Shown here: piece by piece, positions 5,669 to 7,695 of the stretch | How the letters are laid out: every line of letters starts with the position of its first letter | Position numbering within the stretch: the stretch's first letter is position 1 | Source of the DNA: a bacterium CG2_30_54_10 | GTDB taxonomy: Bacteria; Muiribacteriota; Ozemobacteria; Ozemobacterales; Ozemobacteraceae | DNA: 7,695 nt | Direction: 5' to 3' | Assembly (NCBI GenBank): GCA_001872985.1 | Contig: MNYA01000420.1 | Coordinates: 1 to 7,695, forward strand | Translations under genes and position numbers: made by a program | Notes under the pieces: model-generated | Seen by the model: the letters and a program-made list of their open reading frames with translations, nothing else | What the model was told of the DNA's origin: nothing | Databases searched by the model: none

Positions 5669-7444
5669 ATGTCGCGAATCGAGAAAAAACTTCTAGGGGA
5701 ATCCCTGGTCGCCGAAAATCTGATCACGCAAGTTCAGCTCCGAACTGCGTTGGCAGAGCAGAGGCAGACCAGCGATACTCTCGGATACACTTTGCTTCGC
5801 CTGAACTACCTGACCGAGCAGCAGCTTCTTGAGTTCCTTGGAAGCAAACTCGGTTTCAGCTACGCGAATCTCCGTAACTACGTCATTGACCCTAAAGTCG
5901 TGAGGATGATTCCCGAGAACATCGCCCGCAAATATCACTGCATCGCCTTGTTGCGCGTCAAGGGGTCGATGACCGTTGCAATGGTCGACCCGCTCGATAG
6001 TTTCCTTTTGGAAAATCTCGAATACACAACTGCTTCGAAAGTAAAGCCGCTCGTTTCCACCATGACCGAGATCCAGAACGCGATCCAGGAATTTTACGGG
6101 GCAGTAGCCTCGACCCCAGGCGCCTCCGGGGTGGGCATGCAACCACTCACCAGCACCGGGCTGAACGACCCGAAGTTGGTCACGAACATCCAGGATTTCG
6201 CAAAAAAAGTTCAGGGCCTCGGCGGTGCGGGCAAAGATGGATCAACCATCGATCTTTCCAGAATCAGCGCATCCGATCAGACCAATATCATCCAGCTCGT
6301 CAACCTCATTGTAATGCGGGCCATAAAAGAAAATGCTTCCGACATTCACATCGAGCCCGACGAAGTTGCGATGCGCTGCAGATTCCGCATTGACGGTATG
6401 CTCCAGGAAGTTCTGTCGATGCCGAAAGCGTTTGAAGCCGCTACCATTTCCAGGTGCAAAGTAATGGCCGAACTCGATATCGCCGAAAAACGCGTTCCCC
6501 AGGATGGCCGCATCAAGCTACAGCTCGACAACCGCGACATCGATCTTCGTGTTTCCACATACCCCACGCTTCGCGGCGAAAAAGTGGTCATGCGGATTCT
6601 CGACAAGCAACGTGTGCTGTTCGGGCTTGGAGACCTCGGCTTGGCCGACGACACGCTCGCGCGATTCAACATCCTTCTCGCGAAGCCCAACGGGATTATC
6701 CTTGTCACCGGGCCCACCGGAAGCGGCAAAACCTCTACGTTATATGCATCCCTTCAAAAAATAAAAGACCCTAAGATCAATATCGTCACAATCGAAGACC
6801 CCGTTGAATACCAGCTTCCCGGAATAAACCAGGGCCAGATCAACCCGAAGGCGGGGTTCACATTTGCCGGAGGCCTCCGCTCGATATTGCGCCAGGATCC
6901 GGACGTGATCATGGTCGGCGAGATTCGCGACTACGACACCGCCGAAGTGGCGATCAGAGCTGCTTTGACCGGGCATCTTGTTTTCAGCACTCTCCACACC
7001 AACGATTCCGCCGGAACAGTGACCCGTCTGATCGACATGAAGGTAGAGCCTTTCCTGGTGGCAAGCTCGGTCATCGGCATCATGGCTCAACGCTTGGTGC
7101 GTGTCATTTGCAAGGAGTGCAAGGAAGAGTTCGTTCCAAGCACCACGATGATCAAATCCAGCAAACTGCTCTACCAGGGAGGAAAGACCAAGGTTTTCCT
7201 CGGAAAAGGTTGCGACAAATGCAATCATACCGGATACAAGGGCCGGACCACGATCGCCGAACTTTTGGTTCCAAACGAGCGCATTAAGGAACACGTCGTC
7301 GAGAGAGCTCCGGCGAGCAGCATAAAGAATGAGGCCATGAAGGAAGGGATGCGCACTCTTCGCCAGGACGGTCTGTCGAAGGTTCTTCTCGGCGTCACCA
7401 CCCTCGACGAAGTGATAAGGGTTTCCGCCGACGACGAGATCTGA
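5669..7444 (+). CDS. pilB: PilB/GspE-family assembly ATPase (type IV pilus extension or type II secretion)
   Basis: This 591-residue hexameric-type ATPase would act at the cytoplasmic face of the inner membrane, powering pilus or pseudopilus assembly. Residues 1-140 form an MshEN-like (T2SSE N-terminal) region whose first 60 residues contain two 24-residue repeats, 8-31 (LLGESLVAENLI...) and 37-60 (TLGYTLLRLNYL...), separated by five residues. The catalytic core shows Walker A GPTGSGKT (348-355), the Asp box TIEDPVEY (374-381), Walker B DPDVIMVGEIRD (410-421), the His box TGHLVFSTLHTND (434-446), and a zinc-type tetracysteine pair C481-xx-C484 and C515-xx-C518, as expected for PilB and GspE but not PilT. 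All catalytic motifs are intact and the length is normal. With no pilC, pilT or gsp neighbours in view, PilB versus GspE cannot be settled; the MshEN-type N-terminus and overall sequence lean to PilB. Start ATG 5669 has a good ribosome binding site. Confidence 0.92.
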   Translation: MSRIEKKLLGESLVAENLITQVQLRTALAEQRQTSDTLGYTLLRLNYLTEQQLLEFLGSKLGFSYANLRNYVIDPKVVRMIPENIARKYHCIALLRVKGSMTVAMVDPLDSFLLENLEYTTASKVKPLVSTMTEIQNAIQEFYGAVASTPGASGVGMQPLTSTGLNDPKLVTNIQDFAKKVQGLGGAGKDGSTIDLSRISASDQTNIIQLVNLIVMRAIKENASDIHIEPDEVAMRCRFRIDGMLQEVLSMPKAFEAATISRCKVMAELDIAEKRVPQDGRIKLQLDNRDIDLRVSTYPTLRGEKVVMRILDKQRVLFGLGDLGLADDTLARFNILLAKPNGIILVTGPTGSGKTSTLYASLQKIKDPKINIVTIEDPVEYQLPGINQGQINPKAGFTFAGGLRSILRQDPDVIMVGEIRDYDTAEVAIRAALTGHLVFSTLHTNDSAGTVTRLIDMKVEPFLVASSVIGIMAQRLVRVICKECKEEFVPSTTMIKSSKLLYQGGKTKVFLGKGCDKCNHTGYKGRTTIAELLVPNERIKEHVVERAPASSIKNEAMKEGMRTLRQDGLSKVLLGVTTLDEVIRVSADDEI

Positions 7445-7459
7445 TTGTACAAAAGTGCC

Positions 7460-7563
7460 TATCATCTCAATAATTCGGGGAAAACATGGGAGCAGCCCGG
7501 TGGGCGTAACACGCCCGACCGCGGGGGATGCGCCTCGCGAGTTTGTGCCCCCTTTATTGAGAA
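7460..7563. repeat. Spacer segment bounded by CAATAATTCGGGG and CCTTTATTGAGAA (copy 2)
   Basis: It begins 16 bases after the pilB-like stop codon and carries the same two ends, in the same order, as the segment at 5353-5574. Here the ends are better inverted repeats: CTCAATAA (7466-7473) pairs perfectly with TTATTGAG (7554-7561), and GGGG/CCCC extends the pairing after a small internal loop. The GC-rich interior includes the hairpin GGGCGTAACACGCCC. This fits a small MITE-like element or a long-stem transcript end. No flanking duplication is evident. Confidence 0.55.
7502..7516. repeat. Short perfect hairpin GGGCGT-AAC-ACGCCC
   Basis: A six-base-pair stem with a three-base loop sits inside the segment 7460-7563. 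GG upstream and CC downstream could extend it slightly after a one-base bulge. No T run follows, so it is not a typical intrinsic terminator. Confidence 0.5.
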
Positions 7564-7612
7564 GCGCGACTAACAATGTCCGCTAAATTTCTCGGCCCGG
7601 CCCCAAATAGTT

Positions 7613-7633
7613 GACGCGGCATCTTGCCGCGTC
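7613..7633. repeat. Hairpin GACGCGGC-atctt-GCCGCGTC
   Basis: A perfect eight-base-pair GC-rich stem with a five-base loop. Its last three bases (7631-7633) are also the first three of the next stem, so the two hairpins compete for them. No T run follows directly. It appears to be the first half of a two-hairpin cassette. Confidence 0.7.
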
Positions 7634-7662
7634 GCAGCGGCTGGAAGCCGCTGCGACTTTTT
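7631..7662 (+). terminator. Candidate intrinsic terminator, 12-bp stem followed by TTTTT
   Basis: GTCGCAGCGGCT (7631-7642) pairs perfectly with AGCCGCTGCGAC (7646-7657) around the loop GGA, followed directly by five Ts (7658-7662). This is the best terminator-like structure in the window and lies about 190 bases after the pilB-like stop codon. The hairpin could also be part of a dispersed repeat; the T run favours termination on the + strand. Confidence 0.6.
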
Positions 7663-7695
7663 CGCTGGATTCCGACAGAACATTTCAAAGCAGGC

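Noticed and set aside
6740..7576. Minus-strand open frame of about 278 codons opposite the ATPase gene
   Set aside because: Fully antisense to conserved Walker, His-box and tetracysteine coding sequence, with no recognisable domain; a shadow frame.

Overview
This is a bacterial chromosomal window of about 55% G+C (estimated by eye). All genes are on the + strand. It holds four protein genes: a 5'-truncated pyruvate, phosphate dikinase (ppdK), an unusually long nusB, a membrane chemoreceptor-like protein ending in a PilZ domain, and a PilB/GspE-type secretion ATPase with an N-terminal MshEN-like region. A type IV pilus or type II secretion ATPase together with a methyl-accepting protein points to a motile or surface-active, probably diderm bacterium. 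The genes do not allow a firm phylum call. The oversized NusB and the many dispersed-looking intergenic repeats fit a poorly sampled lineage better than a well-studied proteobacterium, but that is only an impression.

Layout. 1-2448: ppdK, missing roughly its first 110 codons. 2449-2813: a gene-free spacer packed with repeats (8-nt tandem array, REP-like inverted repeat, 9-nt tandem array), ending in a candidate nusB promoter with two neighbouring palindromes. 2814-3557: nusB. 3613-5313: the chemoreceptor/PilZ gene, 55 nt behind nusB with a strong AGGAGG ribosome binding site, so probably co-transcribed. 5314-5668: a second repeat-rich spacer with REP-like arms, framed by two short sequences. 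5669-7444: pilB-like gene. 7445-7695: a third spacer framed by the same two sequences, followed by two compact hairpins, the second a good intrinsic terminator candidate.

How the genes may work together. ppdK (central carbon metabolism) and nusB (transcription antitermination and rRNA synthesis) are housekeeping genes with no evident link to the rest. The receptor carries the PilZ cyclic-di-GMP-binding signature (RxxxR and NxSxxG). The ATPase carries the two 24-residue repeats of an MshEN-like domain, a fold known to bind cyclic-di-GMP. One inference is that this second messenger controls surface motility or secretion at both the signalling and motor level. The sequence shows the domains but not the regulation.

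The least expected features are the internal duplication in NusB, the pair of spacers sharing the same ends, and the density of short repeats. I saw no CRISPR array, phage, transposase, RNA gene or defence system.
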